Positions 1 to 11,314 of a DNA stretch of 64,000 bases are shown piece by piece. The notes under the pieces are model-generated. The model saw only the letters and a program-made list of their open reading frames with translations. It was not told the DNA's origin and ran no database searches. Position 1 is the stretch's first letter. Each line of letters begins with the position of its first letter. Position numbers and translations under genes: made by a program. Source of the DNA: Haemophilus parainfluenzae (lineage in GTDB: Bacteria > Pseudomonadota > Gammaproteobacteria > Enterobacterales > Pasteurellaceae); NCBI RefSeq assembly GCF_900638025.1, contig NZ_LR134481.1, positions 1,116,001 to 1,180,000 of the forward strand. The letters run 5' to 3'.

Positions 1-14
1 GAGGAGTTATTTAA

Positions 15-800
15 ATGATCGTTGATATGATTTCTTCACTTGGACGAAGCGTAATCAAATTTTTCCGCGCGTTAGGCCGTTCAGGCTTTATGTTGTTCGG
101 TGCGTTAGTGGGTAAACCACAAATTCGTCAACATTTTCCCGTGTTAGTCAAGCAATTACATGTATTAGGCGTACAGTCGTTATTAATTATCCTGCTTTCA
201 GGTTTATTTATTGGAATGGTGCTAGGTTTACAGGGCTATGTAGTCTTAGTTGATTTTTCAGCAGAAACCAGCCTTGGACAACTTGTGGCACTGTCTTTAT
301 TACGTGAATTAGGCCCCGTAGTAACCGCACTTCTGTTCGCTGGTCGTGCAGGTTCTGCGTTAACGGCTGAAATTGGCTTGATGAAAGCTACGGAACAACT
401 TTCCAGTCTTGAAATGATGGCGGTTGATCCGCTACGTCGAGTGATAGCGCCACGCTTTTGGGCGGGGGTAATTGCGATGCCAATTCTTGCGATTCTTTTT
501 ACTGCGATTGGTATTTGGGGTGGCTCGCTTGTGGGAGTTGATTGGAAAGGTGTGGATGCTGGTAGTTTCTGGTCAGTGATGCAAAACTCAGTGAGCTGGA
601 GCTATGACATTCTAAACGGATTTATAAAAAGCGTATTTTTCGCCATTGCGGTGGTGTGGATTGCGTTATTCAATGGTTATGATTGTATGCCAACATCTGA
701 AGGTATCAGTCAAGCCACAACTAGAACAGTTGTCCACGCATCACTAGTGGTACTTGGGCTGGATTTCATCTTAACTGCTATTATGTTTGGGGCAGGCTAA
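15..800 (+). CDS. mlaE: MlaE, permease of the phospholipid-transport ABC system
   Basis: Inner-membrane permease of the MlaFEDB complex, which moves phospholipids between the outer and inner membranes to keep the outer leaflet lipopolysaccharide-rich. The 261-aa protein has the family length and four to five hydrophobic segments, with the typical stretch [21 protein letters not shown] around residues 108-128. GAGGAG at 1-6, eight nt before the ATG, supports the start. It is the first gene in view; mlaF (the ATPase) is expected just upstream, outside the window. mlaD follows after 12 nt, and mlaC, mlaB, ibaG and murA continue in the same direction. Recognised from family resemblance; very secure. 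Confidence 0.96.
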   Translation: MIVDMISSLGRSVIKFFRALGRSGFMLFGALVGKPQIRQHFPVLVKQLHVLGVQSLLIILLSGLFIGMVLGLQGYVVLVDFSAETSLGQLVALSLLRELGPVVTALLFAGRAGSALTAEIGLMKATEQLSSLEMMAVDPLRRVIAPRFWAGVIAMPILAILFTAIGIWGGSLVGVDWKGVDAGSFWSVMQNSVSWSYDILNGFIKSVFFAIAVVWIALFNGYDCMPTSEGISQATTRTVVHASLVVLGLDFILTAIMFGAG

Positions 801-812
801 AAGGGTATTTTT

Positions 813-1319
813 ATGAGACAAACAATTAAATATGAATTTTGGGTAGGCTTATTTTTACTACTTGGTATCGCTGCGTTAGTGTTTCTTGGCTTACGCGTAG
901 CAAATGTTCAAGGTTTTGGAGAAACAAAATCTTATACCGTCATTGCAACTTTTGACAATATTGGTGGACTAAAAGTCCGTGCACCACTTAAACTTGGTGG
1001 GGTAGTCATTGGTCGCGTGTCTGATATTACGTTAGACGAAAAATCGTACTTGCCAAAAGTCAGTATTGCGATTAATGAAGAATATCAAGAAATTCCAGAA
1101 AACAGTTCGTTATCGATCAAAACATCAGGATTATTAGGCGAGCAATATATCGCTTTAAGCATGGGGTTTGATGATGGTGAAACCGCAATGCTAAAAAACG
1201 GTAGCCAAATTCAAGACACTAAATCCGCAATGGTATTGGAAGATTTAATCGGTCAGTTCCTTTACGGTGATAAAAAAGTAGATGGTAATGCTGACAAAGC
1301 AGAATCAGATGTAAAATAA
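813..1319 (+). CDS. mlaD: MlaD, MCE-domain lipid-binding subunit
   Basis: Periplasm-facing subunit of the Mla inner-membrane complex. A single N-terminal membrane anchor (residues about 8-28) is followed by one MCE domain, which in the family forms a hexameric ring with a central lipid channel. The typical MCE wording FDNIGGLKVRAPLKLGGV is at about 47-64. The protein (168 aa) has the usual length for Pasteurellaceae. It lies 12 nt after mlaE and 21 nt before mlaC, so is co-transcribed. Confidence 0.96.
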   Translation: MRQTIKYEFWVGLFLLLGIAALVFLGLRVANVQGFGETKSYTVIATFDNIGGLKVRAPLKLGGVVIGRVSDITLDEKSYLPKVSIAINEEYQEIPENSSLSIKTSGLLGEQYIALSMGFDDGETAMLKNGSQIQDTKSAMVLEDLIGQFLYGDKKVDGNADKAESDVK

Positions 1320-1340
1320 TAATCTTTATTTAGGAGATTT

Positions 1341-1988
1341 ATGATGAAATTTATTCAGTTAAAAAAATGGTTTAGCCTAATGGCATTTGCAGTGGCTACG
1401 CTTTTTGTGACTCAAACTGTACGTGCAGAAACCAGTCCTTATGTGCTGATGCAGCAAGCATCAGATAAGTTATTTTCTGATATCAAAAATAATCAGGCGA
1501 AAATTAAAAAGGATCCAAATTATTTACGTACTATCGTGCGTAATGATTTATTACCTTACGTGCAAGTAAACTATGCAGGTTCTTTGGTATTAGGTTCACA
1601 TTTTAAATCAACCACACCAGAACAACGTGAAAAATTCTTTAAAGCCTTCAGCGATTTTATTGAACAAGCTTATGCACAAGTTTTAACTGCTTATACTGAT
1701 CAAAATATTCAAATTGAACCAGCTAAAGAGGTGGGGAATAAGAATTTAGTTAGTATTCGTGTCAATATCGTTCAAAATGGTGGACAAGCGCCAATCAAAT
1801 TAGATTTTAAATGGCGTAAAAACAGTAAAACATCTCAATGGCAAGCTTATGACATGGTCGCTGAAGGTGTAAGCATGGTAGTGACTAAACAAAATGAATG
1901 GAGCGGTATCTTACGCCAACAAGGTATTGAAGCATTAACAGCTCAAATTCAAAAATCGGCCGCAACACCAGTGACATTGAGCAAATAA
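1341..1988 (+). CDS. mlaC: MlaC, periplasmic phospholipid carrier
   Basis: Soluble periplasmic protein that shuttles phospholipids between the MlaA outer-membrane site and the MlaFEDB complex. The 215-aa product starts with a signal peptide (hydrophobic core at residues 12-25, likely cleavage after VRA near residue 29). The mature part belongs to the Ttg2D/MlaC family (TTPEQREKFFKAFSDFIEQAY near 90-110). TAGGAGA lies 4-10 nt before the ATG. Placed between mlaD and mlaB, as in other gamma-proteobacteria. Confidence 0.95.
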   Translation: MMKFIQLKKWFSLMAFAVATLFVTQTVRAETSPYVLMQQASDKLFSDIKNNQAKIKKDPNYLRTIVRNDLLPYVQVNYAGSLVLGSHFKSTTPEQREKFFKAFSDFIEQAYAQVLTAYTDQNIQIEPAKEVGNKNLVSIRVNIVQNGGQAPIKLDFKWRKNSKTSQWQAYDMVAEGVSMVVTKQNEWSGILRQQGIEALTAQIQKSAATPVTLSK

Positions 1989-1992
1989 GCGA

Positions 1993-2328
1993 ATGACTGC
2001 GTTAAAGTGGGATTTAATCCAAAATAATGATAAGATAGCTCTCCAATTATCGGGGGAGCTATCCCGCAACACGTTGTTACCATTATGGCAACAACGTGCT
2101 TCTTTTTTATCAGAAAAGCAAAACAATCAAAGTCTCATTGAATTTGATTTAACTGAAATCAATCGAATTGATTCTGCTGGTTTTGCATTATTGTGTGATT
2201 TTCTACACGATTGTGAGCAGTTACCAAATAAAAAAGTGCGGTTGATAAACCCTCCAGAACAGTTATTAACCCTTGCTGATTTAGTGAATTTATCTCATTG
2301 GATTAGCACTTTTATCGATCATAATTAA
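1993..2328 (+). CDS. mlaB: MlaB, STAS-domain regulatory subunit
   Basis: Small cytoplasmic STAS-domain protein that binds the MlaF ATPase and is needed for assembly and activity of the Mla transporter. The 111-aa product shows the STAS core (IEFDLTEINRIDSAGFALLCDF, about residues 47-68), with the Asp-Ser-Ala-Gly loop typical of the fold. It begins 4 nt after the mlaC stop, consistent with translational coupling. Identification rests on the STAS signature plus operon position. Confidence 0.93.
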   Translation: MTALKWDLIQNNDKIALQLSGELSRNTLLPLWQQRASFLSEKQNNQSLIEFDLTEINRIDSAGFALLCDFLHDCEQLPNKKVRLINPPEQLLTLADLVNLSHWISTFIDHN

Positions 2329-2341
2329 AACGGAAATCCGA

Positions 2342-3888
<1,547 letters not shown>

Positions 3889-3901
3889 TTAAATCCTGAT
3901 C

Positions 3902-3930
3902 AAAGAGCGGTCAATTTTGACCGCTTTTTT
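3902..3930. terminator. Bidirectional terminator built from inverted uptake-signal-like repeats
   Basis: The 9-bp perfect stem AGCGGTCAA/TTGACCGCT (3906-3914 with 3917-3925) is flanked by A-run and T-run, so it can end both murA (+) and yggS (-). The arms are a one-base variant (GAGCGGTCA) of the Haemophilus uptake signal GTGCGGTCA. Confidence 0.88.
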
Positions 3931-3942
3931 ATTCTCTATTCA

Positions 3943-4650
3943 TTATTTTTTCGAATAATCTCTTGCGCCAAAAATAGCCGTACCAATACGTACCATCGTT
4001 GAACCGCATTTAATGGCACTTTGCATATCATCGGTCATTCCCATAGAAAGCGTATCAATTTGTTGATGAGGGAGGGCGGCTTTAAGTCGTTCAAATAACT
4101 GTTCCATCTGGCTAAAAGCCGCTTCTTGTTCAGCAACATTATCTGTTGGTGCAGGGATCGCCATTAATCCACGTAAACATAAGTGCGGTAGATTTTCAAT
4201 GTGTTTTGCAAGCTCAATCATTTCACTCGGTTGAATACCTGATTTACTGGCTTCATCACTGATATTAATTTGAATTAAAACATTCAAAGGCGCTTTATTG
4301 GCAGGCCGCTGTTCATTTAAACGATCGGCAATTTTTGCACGCTCTAGCGTTTGCATCCAATCAAAATGTTCTGCGACAAGACGCGTTTTATTAGATTGTA
4401 ATGGCCCAATAAAATGCCATTCAAGTTGAATATTTTGCCCTTCAAAATACTGAATTTTCTCTACGCCTTCTTGAACATAGTTTTCCCCAAATGCTTTTTG
4501 TCCGGCTTGATAGGCTTCTAAAATCGCTTTATTGGGTTTTGTTTTAGAAACCGCTAATAAAGTGACTGCACTTTTAGGACGATGTGCAAGTTGAGTGGAT
4601 GTTTGGATTTGTTGATGAATGTTTTCGAGTGATTGTTGAATTGTCATCAT
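3943..4650 (-). CDS. yggS: YggS/PLPBP-family PLP homeostasis protein
   Basis: Pyridoxal-phosphate-binding protein of the YggS/PROSC family, which has no known enzymatic activity and helps balance PLP and amino-acid pools. The PLP lysine lies in LLAVSKTKP near residue 36, and the family motifs FGENYVQE, WHFIGPLQSNK and LSMGMTDDMQSAI are all present. Two adjacent ATGs (4650 and 4647) follow AGGAAGGAA; an upstream in-frame ATG at 4665 precedes this ribosome site and is unlikely. About 235 aa, normal for the family. Convergent with murA. Confidence 0.93.
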   Translation of the reverse strand: MMTIQQSLENIHQQIQTSTQLAHRPKSAVTLLAVSKTKPNKAILEAYQAGQKAFGENYVQEGVEKIQYFEGQNIQLEWHFIGPLQSNKTRLVAEHFDWMQTLERAKIADRLNEQRPANKAPLNVLIQINISDEASKSGIQPSEMIELAKHIENLPHLCLRGLMAIPAPTDNVAEQEAAFSQMEQLFERLKAALPHQQIDTLSMGMTDDMQSAIKCGSTMVRIGTAIFGARDYSKK

Positions 4651-4737
4651 TTCCTTCCTGAGCAATGTTAAGTTTTTTTATTTTACACCAATGTAATGAT
4701 TTTTAGGAAAAAAGCTTCACTTTTTTAGATTTTATGT

Positions 4738-4766
4738 TTGACAAAAGTATAATTTTTTTGTATTTC
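4738..4766 (+). promoter_or_regulatory. Putative sigma-70 promoter of the thr operon
   Basis: A perfect -35 TTGACA (4738-4743) lies 17 nt before TATTTC (4761-4766). An alternative overlapping -10, TATAAT at 4748-4753, has no good -35. Either would start transcription 25-40 nt before the leader peptide. Seen directly; which one is used is inference. Confidence 0.5.
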
Positions 4767-4796
4767 TAAAAGCGTTTTCTTTAAAGGTAAAATGTC

Positions 4797-4868
4797 ATGG
4801 AAAATAACCGCACTTTCACTATGATCACTATTATTATGACCATTATGACGATTAATGGGGCGGGTTAG
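4797..4868 (+). CDS. thrL: Threonine operon leader peptide
   Basis: A 23-codon reading frame between the promoter and thrA encodes a peptide with five Thr and five Ile codons clustered in residues 6-19 (core ITIIMTIMTI). This is the hallmark of the threonine/isoleucine leader peptide that senses charged tRNA-Thr and tRNA-Ile. AAAGG lies about 10 nt before the ATG. The stop codon (4866-4868) overlaps an arm, GCGGGTT at 4860-4866, that can pair with the terminator's 5' arm. A ribosome stalled on the Thr/Ile codons would therefore favour antitermination. Confidence 0.9.
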   Translation: MENNRTFTMITIIMTIMTINGAG

Positions 4869-4888
4869 TGCGTAGCAAACAGGATCAG

Positions 4889-4921
4889 AAAAACCCGCAT
4901 TCAGTCTAGTGCGGGTTTTTT
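4889..4921 (+). terminator. thr operon attenuator (intrinsic terminator)
   Basis: Stem AAAAACCCGCA (4889-4899) with TGCGGGTTTTT (4910-4920), followed by T and A-rich sequence. The competing antiterminator pairs GCGGGTT (4860-4866) with AACCCGC (4892-4898). It lies 36 nt upstream of thrA. Confidence 0.9.
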
Positions 4922-4956
4922 AATATTTAAAAACCACAACATCTGAGGATATTATC

Positions 4957-7404
4957 ATGCGCGTATTAAAATTTGGTGGCACTTCATTAGCCAACCCTGA
5001 GCGTTTCTCGCAAGCGGCTCAATTAATCGAAAAAGCTCATTTAGAAGAACAAGCAGCTGGTGTGTTATCCGCTCCTGCAAAAATTACTAACCATCTTGTT
5101 GCCCTCTCTGAAAAAGCCGCATTAAACCAACCCACCGATACGCACTTTAACGAAGCCATTGAAATTTTCTATAACATCATTAATGGTTTACACGCTGAAA
5201 ATAATAAATTTGATCTTGCTGGTACGAAAGCTCTCATTGATGCAGAATTTGCCCAAATTAAAGGTTTATTAGAAGAAATCCGCCAAGCAGGCAAAGTAGA
5301 AGATAAGGTTAAAGCAACCATTGACTGCCGTGGTGAAAAATTATCGATTGCCATGATGAAAGCGTGGTTTGAAGCTCGTGGATACAGTGTTCACATTGTT
5401 GATCCTGTTAAGCAATTATTAGCACAAGGCGGCTACTTAGAATCTTCAGTTGATATTGAAGAATCGACAAAACGCGTTGATGCGAAAAGTATCGGAAAAG
5501 ATAAAGTTGTCTTAATGGCTGGTTTTACTGCTTGCAATGACAAAGGTGAATTAGTGTTATTAGGCCGTAACGGTTCTGATTATTCAGCCGCTTGTTTAGC
5601 CGCTTGTTTAGATGCGTCTGTTTGCGAAATCTGGACTGATGTAGATGGCGTTTATACTTGTGACCCTCGTTTAGTACCAGATGCACGTTTATTACCAAGC
5701 CTTTCTTATCGTGAAGCAATGGAGCTTTCTTATTTCGGCGCGAAAGTGATCCATCCACGTACAATTGGTCCATTATTACCAAAACAAATTCCATGTGTAA
5801 TTAAAAATACGGGTAATTCATCTGCGCCAGGTTCTGTAATCGATGGTCATGTGAAATCTGAAGGATTACAAGTGAAAGGAATTACTAACCTTGATAACGT
5901 GGCGATGTTTAACGTTTCAGGACCAGGTATGCAAGGTATGGTGGGAATGGCCGCTCGTGTCTTCTCTGCCATGTCGAAAGCAGGGATTTCGGTGATTTTA
6001 ATCACGCAGTCTTCTTCTGAATACAGTATTAGTTTCTGCGTACCAGTGAAATCAGCCGATGCAGCGAAAGCGATTTTAGAACAAGAATTTGCTGCAGAAT
6101 TAAAAGCCCATGATTTAGAACCAATTGAAGTCGCAAAAGATCTTTCTATTATCTCTGTTGTGGGCGATGGTATGAAACAAGCTAAGGGTATTGCAGCTCG
6201 TTTCTTCTCTGCATTGTCTCAAGCGAATATTAGTTTAGTCGCAATTGCACAAGGTTCTTCTGAGCGTTCAATTTCAGCAGTTGTCGCGCAAAATAAAGCG
6301 ATTGAAGCTGTGAAAGCGACTCACCAAGCCCTTTTTAATAATAAAAAGGTCGTCGATATGTTTCTAGTCGGCGTCGGTGGTGTTGGTGGTGAATTGATTG
6401 AACAAATCAAACAACAAAAAGAGTATCTAGCAAAGAAGGATATTGAAATCCGAGTTTGTGCCTTAGCGAATTCAACAAAAATGCTTTTGGATGAAAACGG
6501 ATTGAATTTAGATCATTGGAAAGCGGATCTTGAAAATGCAACCCAACCTTCTGATTTCGATGTGTTGTTATCTTTCATTAAATTACACCACGTAGTGAAT
6601 CCAGTCTTCGTAGATTGTACAACGGCTGAATCGGTTGCAGGGCTTTATGCACGTGCGTTAAAAGAAGGCTTCCATGTGGTAACCCCAAATAAAAAAGCGA
6701 ATACCCGTGAATTAGCCTATTACCACAAATTACGTCGCAATGCCCAAGCGAGCCAACATAAATTCTTATACGAAACCAACGTAGGGGCAGGCTTACCGGT
6801 TATCGAAAACTTACAGAACTTATTGGCAGCAGGTGATGAACTTGAGTATTTTCAAGGCATTTTATCCGGCTCACTTTCTTTCATTTTCGGTAAATTAGAG
6901 GAAGGACTTTCTCTTTCAGAAGTGACCGCACTTGCACGTGAAAAAGGCTTTACAGAACCTGATCCTCGGGATGATTTATCGGGGCAAGATGTAGCACGTA
7001 AATTGCTTATTTTAGCGCGTGAAGCAGGTTTAGAACTTGAACTTTCCGATGTAGAAGTGGAAGGCGTGTTACCTAAAGGCTTCTCAGAAGGCAAATCTGT
7101 TGATGAATTTATGGCGATGTTGCCACAATTAGATGCGGAATTTAAAGCACGCGTTGAAGCCGCGAAAGCGGAAGGCAAAGTATTGCGCTACGTAGGCCAA
7201 ATTAAAGATGGCCACTGCAAAGTGTCAATTATTGCCGTGGATCAAAATAATCCATTGTATAAGGTGAAAGACGGTGAAAATGCGCTTGCATTCTACACGC
7301 GTTATTATCAACCAATTCCGTTGCTATTACGTGGTTACGGTGCAGGTAACGCAGTAACTGCAGCGGGTATCTTTGCGGATATTTTAAGAACATTACACCA
7401 CTAA
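4957..7404 (+). CDS. thrA: ThrA, bifunctional aspartokinase I/homoserine dehydrogenase I
   Basis: Catalyses the first (aspartate phosphorylation) and third (homoserine formation) steps of threonine synthesis. The 815-aa protein has an N-terminal aspartokinase domain (KFGGTS at 5-10; [10 protein letters not shown] near 205), two central ACT-type regulatory segments (about 315-460, with typical [12 protein letters not shown]) and a C-terminal NAD(P)-binding homoserine dehydrogenase ([12 protein letters not shown] near 470). Length and domain order match E. coli ThrA. TGAGGA lies 10 nt before the ATG. Expression is governed by the leader and attenuator upstream; the family is feedback-inhibited by threonine. 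Confidence 0.97.
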   Translation: MRVLKFGGTSLANPERFSQAAQLIEKAHLEEQAAGVLSAPAKITNHLVALSEKAALNQPTDTHFNEAIEIFYNIINGLHAENNKFDLAGTKALIDAEFAQIKGLLEEIRQAGKVEDKVKATIDCRGEKLSIAMMKAWFEARGYSVHIVDPVKQLLAQGGYLESSVDIEESTKRVDAKSIGKDKVVLMAGFTACNDKGELVLLGRNGSDYSAACLAACLDASVCEIWTDVDGVYTCDPRLVPDARLLPSLSYREAMELSYFGAKVIHPRTIGPLLPKQIPCVIKNTGNSSAPGSVIDGHVKSEGLQVKGITNLDNVAMFNVSGPGMQGMVGMAARVFSAMSKAGISVILITQSSSEYSISFCVPVKSADAAKAILEQEFAAELKAHDLEPIEVAKDLSIISVVGDGMKQAKGIAARFFSALSQANISLVAIAQGSSERSISAVVAQNKAIEAVKATHQALFNNKKVVDMFLVGVGGVGGELIEQIKQQKEYLAKKDIEIRVCALANSTKMLLDENGLNLDHWKADLENATQPSDFDVLLSFIKLHHVVNPVFVDCTTAESVAGLYARALKEGFHVVTPNKKANTRELAYYHKLRRNAQASQHKFLYETNVGAGLPVIENLQNLLAAGDELEYFQGILSGSLSFIFGKLEEGLSLSEVTALAREKGFTEPDPRDDLSGQDVARKLLILAREAGLELELSDVEVEGVLPKGFSEGKSVDEFMAMLPQLDAEFKARVEAAKAEGKVLRYVGQIKDGHCKVSIIAVDQNNPLYKVKDGENALAFYTRYYQPIPLLLRGYGAGNAVTAAGIFADILRTLHH

Positions 7405-7416
7405 AAAGGACATAAC

Positions 7417-8361
7417 ATGTTAAGAATTTATGCGCCGGCATCGAGTGCAAATATTAGTGTAGGATTTGACACATTAGGTGCAGCCATTTCACCGATTGAT
7501 GGTTCATTATTAGGTGATGTTGTACAGGTTGAGTCTATTCCAAGTGGTTTTGAGCTCGAAAGTGCGGGCTATTTTGTGCGTAAATTGCCAAAAGAGCCAC
7601 AAAAAAATATCGTGTATCAGGCCTATGTACTGTTTAGTGAGCAATTAATATTACGCAATATGAGAGTCAAACCATTGCGTTTGACCCTTGAGAAAAATAT
7701 GCCGATTGGTTCGGGATTGGGGTCAAGTGCATGCTCTATCGTGGCTGCATTAGTGGCATTAAATAAATTCCATGATGAACCATTTTCAAAAATGGAATTG
7801 TTAGAAATGATGGGCGAGTTAGAAGGTCGTATTTCTGGTTCGATTCATTATGATAACGTAGCTCCTTGTTACTTAGGCGGTGTGCAATTTATGGTACAAT
7901 CCCTCGGTAACATTTGCCAAAAACTGCCATTTTTTGATAATTGGTATTGGGTCTTAGCTTACCCTGGTATTGAGGTTTCAACCGCTGAAGCACGCGCAAT
8001 TTTACCAAAAAGCTACACGCGCCAAGATGTGATTTCTCATGGTCGTCATTTAGGTGGCTTTGTGCACGCATGTCACACGCATCAAGAAAATCTTGCAGCG
8101 ATGATGATGAAAGATGTGATTGCAGAACCTTATCGTGAGGCTTTATTACCAAATTTCGCGGAAGTGAAACAAGCTATGCGTGATTTAGGCGCGTTAGCAA
8201 CGGGTATTTCAGGCTCTGGCCCAACGATTTTCTCCATCGCACCTGATTTACAAACCGCAACAAAACTGGCGACTTATTTAGAAAATCATTATTTACAAAA
8301 CAATGAAGGTTTTGTGCATGTTTGTAAGGTCGATAATAATGGCGCAAGAGAGCTCGGTTAA
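7417..8361 (+). CDS. thrB: ThrB, homoserine kinase
   Basis: GHMP-family kinase that phosphorylates homoserine to O-phosphohomoserine. The 314-aa product has the ATP-binding GHMP motif [12 protein letters not shown] (near residue 93) and the N-terminal [16 protein letters not shown] and C-terminal [13 protein letters not shown] motifs. It begins 12 nt after thrA with an AAAAGGA ribosome site, and is separated from thrC by a stable hairpin. Standard thrABC order. Confidence 0.96.
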   Translation: MLRIYAPASSANISVGFDTLGAAISPIDGSLLGDVVQVESIPSGFELESAGYFVRKLPKEPQKNIVYQAYVLFSEQLILRNMRVKPLRLTLEKNMPIGSGLGSSACSIVAALVALNKFHDEPFSKMELLEMMGELEGRISGSIHYDNVAPCYLGGVQFMVQSLGNICQKLPFFDNWYWVLAYPGIEVSTAEARAILPKSYTRQDVISHGRHLGGFVHACHTHQENLAAMMMKDVIAEPYREALLPNFAEVKQAMRDLGALATGISGSGPTIFSIAPDLQTATKLATYLENHYLQNNEGFVHVCKVDNNGARELG

Positions 8362-8378
8362 ACAATAAATCGCTTTTA

Positions 8379-8400
8379 TCCCCTCTTTTATAAGAGGGGA
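8379..8400 (+). promoter_or_regulatory. Intercistronic hairpin between thrB and thrC
   Basis: A perfect 9-bp stem TCCCCTCTT/AAGAGGGGA around the tetraloop TTAT. No T-run follows (ATAACATTTT comes next), so it is probably not a terminator. It may protect the thrAB message or tune thrC expression. A structure seen in the sequence; the role is inferred. Confidence 0.6.
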
Positions 8401-8439
8401 ATAACATTTTATTAAAACTCTATAATTAACGGATATACA

Positions 8440-9714
8440 ATGAATTTGTACAATATTAAACACCCTGAAGAACAAGTGAATTTTGCGCAAGCAGTACGTC
8501 AAGGACTTGGCAAAGATCAAGGTTTGTTCTTTCCAGAAACGATCCCCGCTTTAACCAATGTTGATGAGTTATTAGCCTTACCATTGGTTGAACGTAGCCA
8601 AAAGATTCTTGGCGCCTTAATCGGTGAAGAATTGCCGAAAGCCACTTTGGATGTGATGGTAAAAAATGCGTTCACCTTTAAGGCATCATTAGAAAAAGTG
8701 GAAGACAATATTTATGCCCTTGAATTATTTCATGGTCCAACTTTAGCATTTAAAGACTTTGGTGGTCGTTTTATGGCGCAGGCGCTCGCTGCGGTGCGTG
8801 GTGATGGCAAAATCACCATTTTAACAGCGACATCTGGAGATACTGGCGCGGCAGTTGCCCACGCATTTTACGGTTTGGAAAACATCAATGTCGTGATTTT
8901 ATATCCTAAAGGCAAAATCAGCCCATTACAGGAAAAACTATTCTGTACTTTAGGTGGCAATATCCGCACTGTTGCGATTAATGGCGATTTCGATGCGTGC
9001 CAAGCGTTAGTCAAACAAGCGTTTGATGATGCCGAACTACGTCAAGCAATTGGTTTAAACTCAGCAAACTCCATCAACATTAGCCGTTTATTAGCGCAAG
9101 TATGTTATTACTTTGAGGCGGTCGCGCAATTACCAAAAGAAAAACGTGATAATGTCGTGGTTTCTGTACCAAGTGGTAACTTCGGTAATTTAACCGCAGG
9201 GTTAATCGCGAAAACATTAGGTTTGCCAATTAAACGCTTTATTGCATCAACCAATGCGAACGATACTGTGCCGCGTTATTTAGAATCAGGTAACTGGGCA
9301 CCTAAAGCGACTGTAGCCACGCTTTCGAATGCGATGGATGTCAGTCGTCCGAACAACTGGCCACGTGTCGAAGAGTTATTCAAACGCAATAGCTGGAATT
9401 TAAGTGATTTAGGTTCAGGTATGTTAAGCGATGGCGAAACAGAAGAAACCTTAAAAGCAATGTACGCAAAAGGTTATTTATGTGAACCACACGGTGCGAT
9501 CGCCTATCAGGTATTGAAAGATCAACTTAAAGCGGATGAAACCGGCATTTTCTTATGTACGGCACATCCAGCTAAATTTAAAGAGTCTGTTGAGCGTATT
9601 CTTTCGCTCGATCTTCCATTGCCAGAAGCGTTGGATAAACACAATAAATTGCCATTACTTTCTGATGAAATGGATGACGACTTTGCACAATTACGTGCAT
9701 ATTTGTTGAAATAA
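8440..9714 (+). CDS. thrC: ThrC, threonine synthase
   Basis: PLP-dependent conversion of O-phosphohomoserine to threonine, the last step of the pathway. The 424-aa product has the PLP lysine in LAFKDFGGRF (about residue 105), the phosphate-binding TSGDTGAAVAHAF loop and SVPSGNFGNL. Length is typical of the gamma-proteobacterial type. It is 78 nt downstream of thrB, beyond the hairpin, and closed by a strong terminator. Confidence 0.97.
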   Translation: MNLYNIKHPEEQVNFAQAVRQGLGKDQGLFFPETIPALTNVDELLALPLVERSQKILGALIGEELPKATLDVMVKNAFTFKASLEKVEDNIYALELFHGPTLAFKDFGGRFMAQALAAVRGDGKITILTATSGDTGAAVAHAFYGLENINVVILYPKGKISPLQEKLFCTLGGNIRTVAINGDFDACQALVKQAFDDAELRQAIGLNSANSINISRLLAQVCYYFEAVAQLPKEKRDNVVVSVPSGNFGNLTAGLIAKTLGLPIKRFIASTNANDTVPRYLESGNWAPKATVATLSNAMDVSRPNNWPRVEELFKRNSWNLSDLGSGMLSDGETEETLKAMYAKGYLCEPHGAIAYQVLKDQLKADETGIFLCTAHPAKFKESVERILSLDLPLPEALDKHNKLPLLSDEMDDDFAQLRAYLLK

Positions 9715-9717
9715 TAA

Positions 9718-9747
9718 AAAAGTGCGGTTGATTTTGACCGCACTTTT
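9718..9747 (+). terminator. thr operon terminator made of paired uptake signals
   Basis: An 11-bp perfect stem AAAAGTGCGGT (9718-9728)/ACCGCACTTTT (9737-9747), i.e. two inverted copies of the Haemophilus DNA uptake core, three nt after the thrC stop. Confidence 0.92.
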
Positions 9748-9760
9748 ATTTTGTTACTCA

Positions 9761-9783
9761 AAAGGGCGGGATAAACGCCCTTT
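9761..9783 (-). terminator. Terminator of the PTS gene
   Basis: Stem AAAGGGCG/CGCCCTTT (9761-9768 with 9776-9783). Read on the minus strand it follows the EIIBC stop by 11 nt and ends in TTTTGAG. Confidence 0.8.
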
Positions 9784-9794
9784 ATTTTTAAGAA

Positions 9795-11288
9795 TTAATC
9801 TTCTTTTCCTAAGATTTGATTCACTTCACTCTTATAGAGTACGGCTTTAGCACCGAAAATAGCCTGTACACCACCGCCGACTTCAAGCACATCAATCGCA
9901 CCTAATTTTTTCAATGTGGCTTTATCAACGGCTTTGACATCTTTAACCGAAACGCGTAAGCGAGTAATACACGCATCAACGTTTTCAATATTTTCAGCGT
10001 TACCTAATGCTGCAATAATTTTATGTGCATTTTCAGTCAGTGAACTGGTTTCTTGTTCTACATTTTCTTCGGTTTCTTCACCACGTCCTGGCGTCATCAC
10101 ATTAAAGATGCGAATCAAGAAAATGAAAGAGAAATAATAGAGCAGTGCCCAAGGAATACCGACGAAAATGACACGCAACCAATGGGTGTTTTCATCACCT
10201 TGTAAGATACCAAAGAGCAAGAAATCAATAAAACCACCAGAGAAAGTATTTCCGATAGAGATATTTAAATAATCGGCAATAAAGAAAGATACACCATCTA
10301 AGAATGCATGGAATACATAAAGCCATGGTGCAACAAACAAGAACATAAACTCGATAGGTTCGGTAATGCCGGTAATGAAAGAGGTTAGGGCCGCACCAAG
10401 GAACAAGCCACCAATTTGTGCACGACGTTTTTTCGGTACACAGTGATACATAGCTAAACAGGCTGCTGGTAAGCCAAACATCATAGTATCAAAACGGCCG
10501 GCAAAGAAACGCGTCCCTTCAGTAAATAAACCATGGTGATTTGGATCCGCTAATTGAGCAAAAAAGATTTTTTGTGCACCAACAATCATCTCACCATTGA
10601 CCATTTCTACGCCTCCTAATTCGGAGTACCAAAACAATGGGTAAATCATGTGATGTAAGCCGACAGCGCCAGATAATCGCATTAAGAAACCATATAAGAA
10701 TGTTCCAAAGGTTCCCATGGAAGCGATGCTTTTACCTGCAGAAACGAGCCATTGTTGAAAAGTTGGCCAAATGAGGAAGAAAACTAATCCAACAAAAATG
10801 GCTGAAAAAGCGGTAACGATTGGCACAAAGCGAGAGCCGCCAAAGAAACCTAATACTTGTGGTAATTGGATGTTGTGATAGCGATTGTGTAATTTAACGG
10901 TAATCAAGCCCATCACCAATGCACCAATCACACCTGTATCAATGCTTTTTACATCAGGAGAGAAAATCGGAATTAATGCGGCAATGGTACCCGTCATAAT
11001 GAGATAACCGACAACCGCAGCAAGAGCAGCCACGCCTTTGTCACGTTTAGCTAAGCCGATACCTAAACCAATACACAATAATAAGGCTAAATTGGCAAAC
11101 ACAACGCTACCAGCTGCAGACATAATCTGAAACAGACCTTGCAGTGCCTCATTATTTAAAATTGGATAGGCTTGCACCGTTGCTTTATTGGAAAGCGCCC
11201 CTCCGATCCCGAGTAAAAGACCTGCAGCAGGCAAAATAGCAATCGGCAACATGAATGCTTTACCGACTTGTTGAAGTTGTTTAAACAT
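9795..11288 (-). CDS. Glucose-family PTS permease, EIIBC (PtsG-like)
   Basis: Membrane permease that imports and phosphorylates a sugar, probably glucose or a related hexose/glucoside. The 497-aa protein has an N-terminal EIIC domain with about ten membrane segments (ITEPIEF motif near 305) and a C-terminal EIIB domain whose phosphorylated cysteine is Cys440 in DACITRLRVSV. There is no EIIA domain, so the EIIA-Glc (Crr) protein encoded elsewhere should supply it. It resembles PtsG closely in the B domain, but the sugar-loop region differs, so MalX-like or alpha-glucoside specificity is possible and no symbol is given. A perfect CRP site is upstream. Confidence 0.9.
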   Translation of the reverse strand: MFKQLQQVGKAFMLPIAILPAAGLLLGIGGALSNKATVQAYPILNNEALQGLFQIMSAAGSVVFANLALLLCIGLGIGLAKRDKGVAALAAVVGYLIMTGTIAALIPIFSPDVKSIDTGVIGALVMGLITVKLHNRYHNIQLPQVLGFFGGSRFVPIVTAFSAIFVGLVFFLIWPTFQQWLVSAGKSIASMGTFGTFLYGFLMRLSGAVGLHHMIYPLFWYSELGGVEMVNGEMIVGAQKIFFAQLADPNHHGLFTEGTRFFAGRFDTMMFGLPAACLAMYHCVPKKRRAQIGGLFLGAALTSFITGITEPIEFMFLFVAPWLYVFHAFLDGVSFFIADYLNISIGNTFSGGFIDFLLFGILQGDENTHWLRVIFVGIPWALLYYFSFIFLIRIFNVMTPGRGEETEENVEQETSSLTENAHKIIAALGNAENIENVDACITRLRVSVKDVKAVDKATLKKLGAIDVLEVGGGVQAIFGAKAVLYKSEVNQILGKED

Positions 11289-11314
11289 AGAACCTCCAGT
11301 GATTACTTTTTCGA

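Noticed and set aside
4792..4824. Alternative leader frame starting ATGTCATGG
   Set aside because: It stops after ten codons with no Thr/Ile cluster; the frame from 4797 has the control codons.
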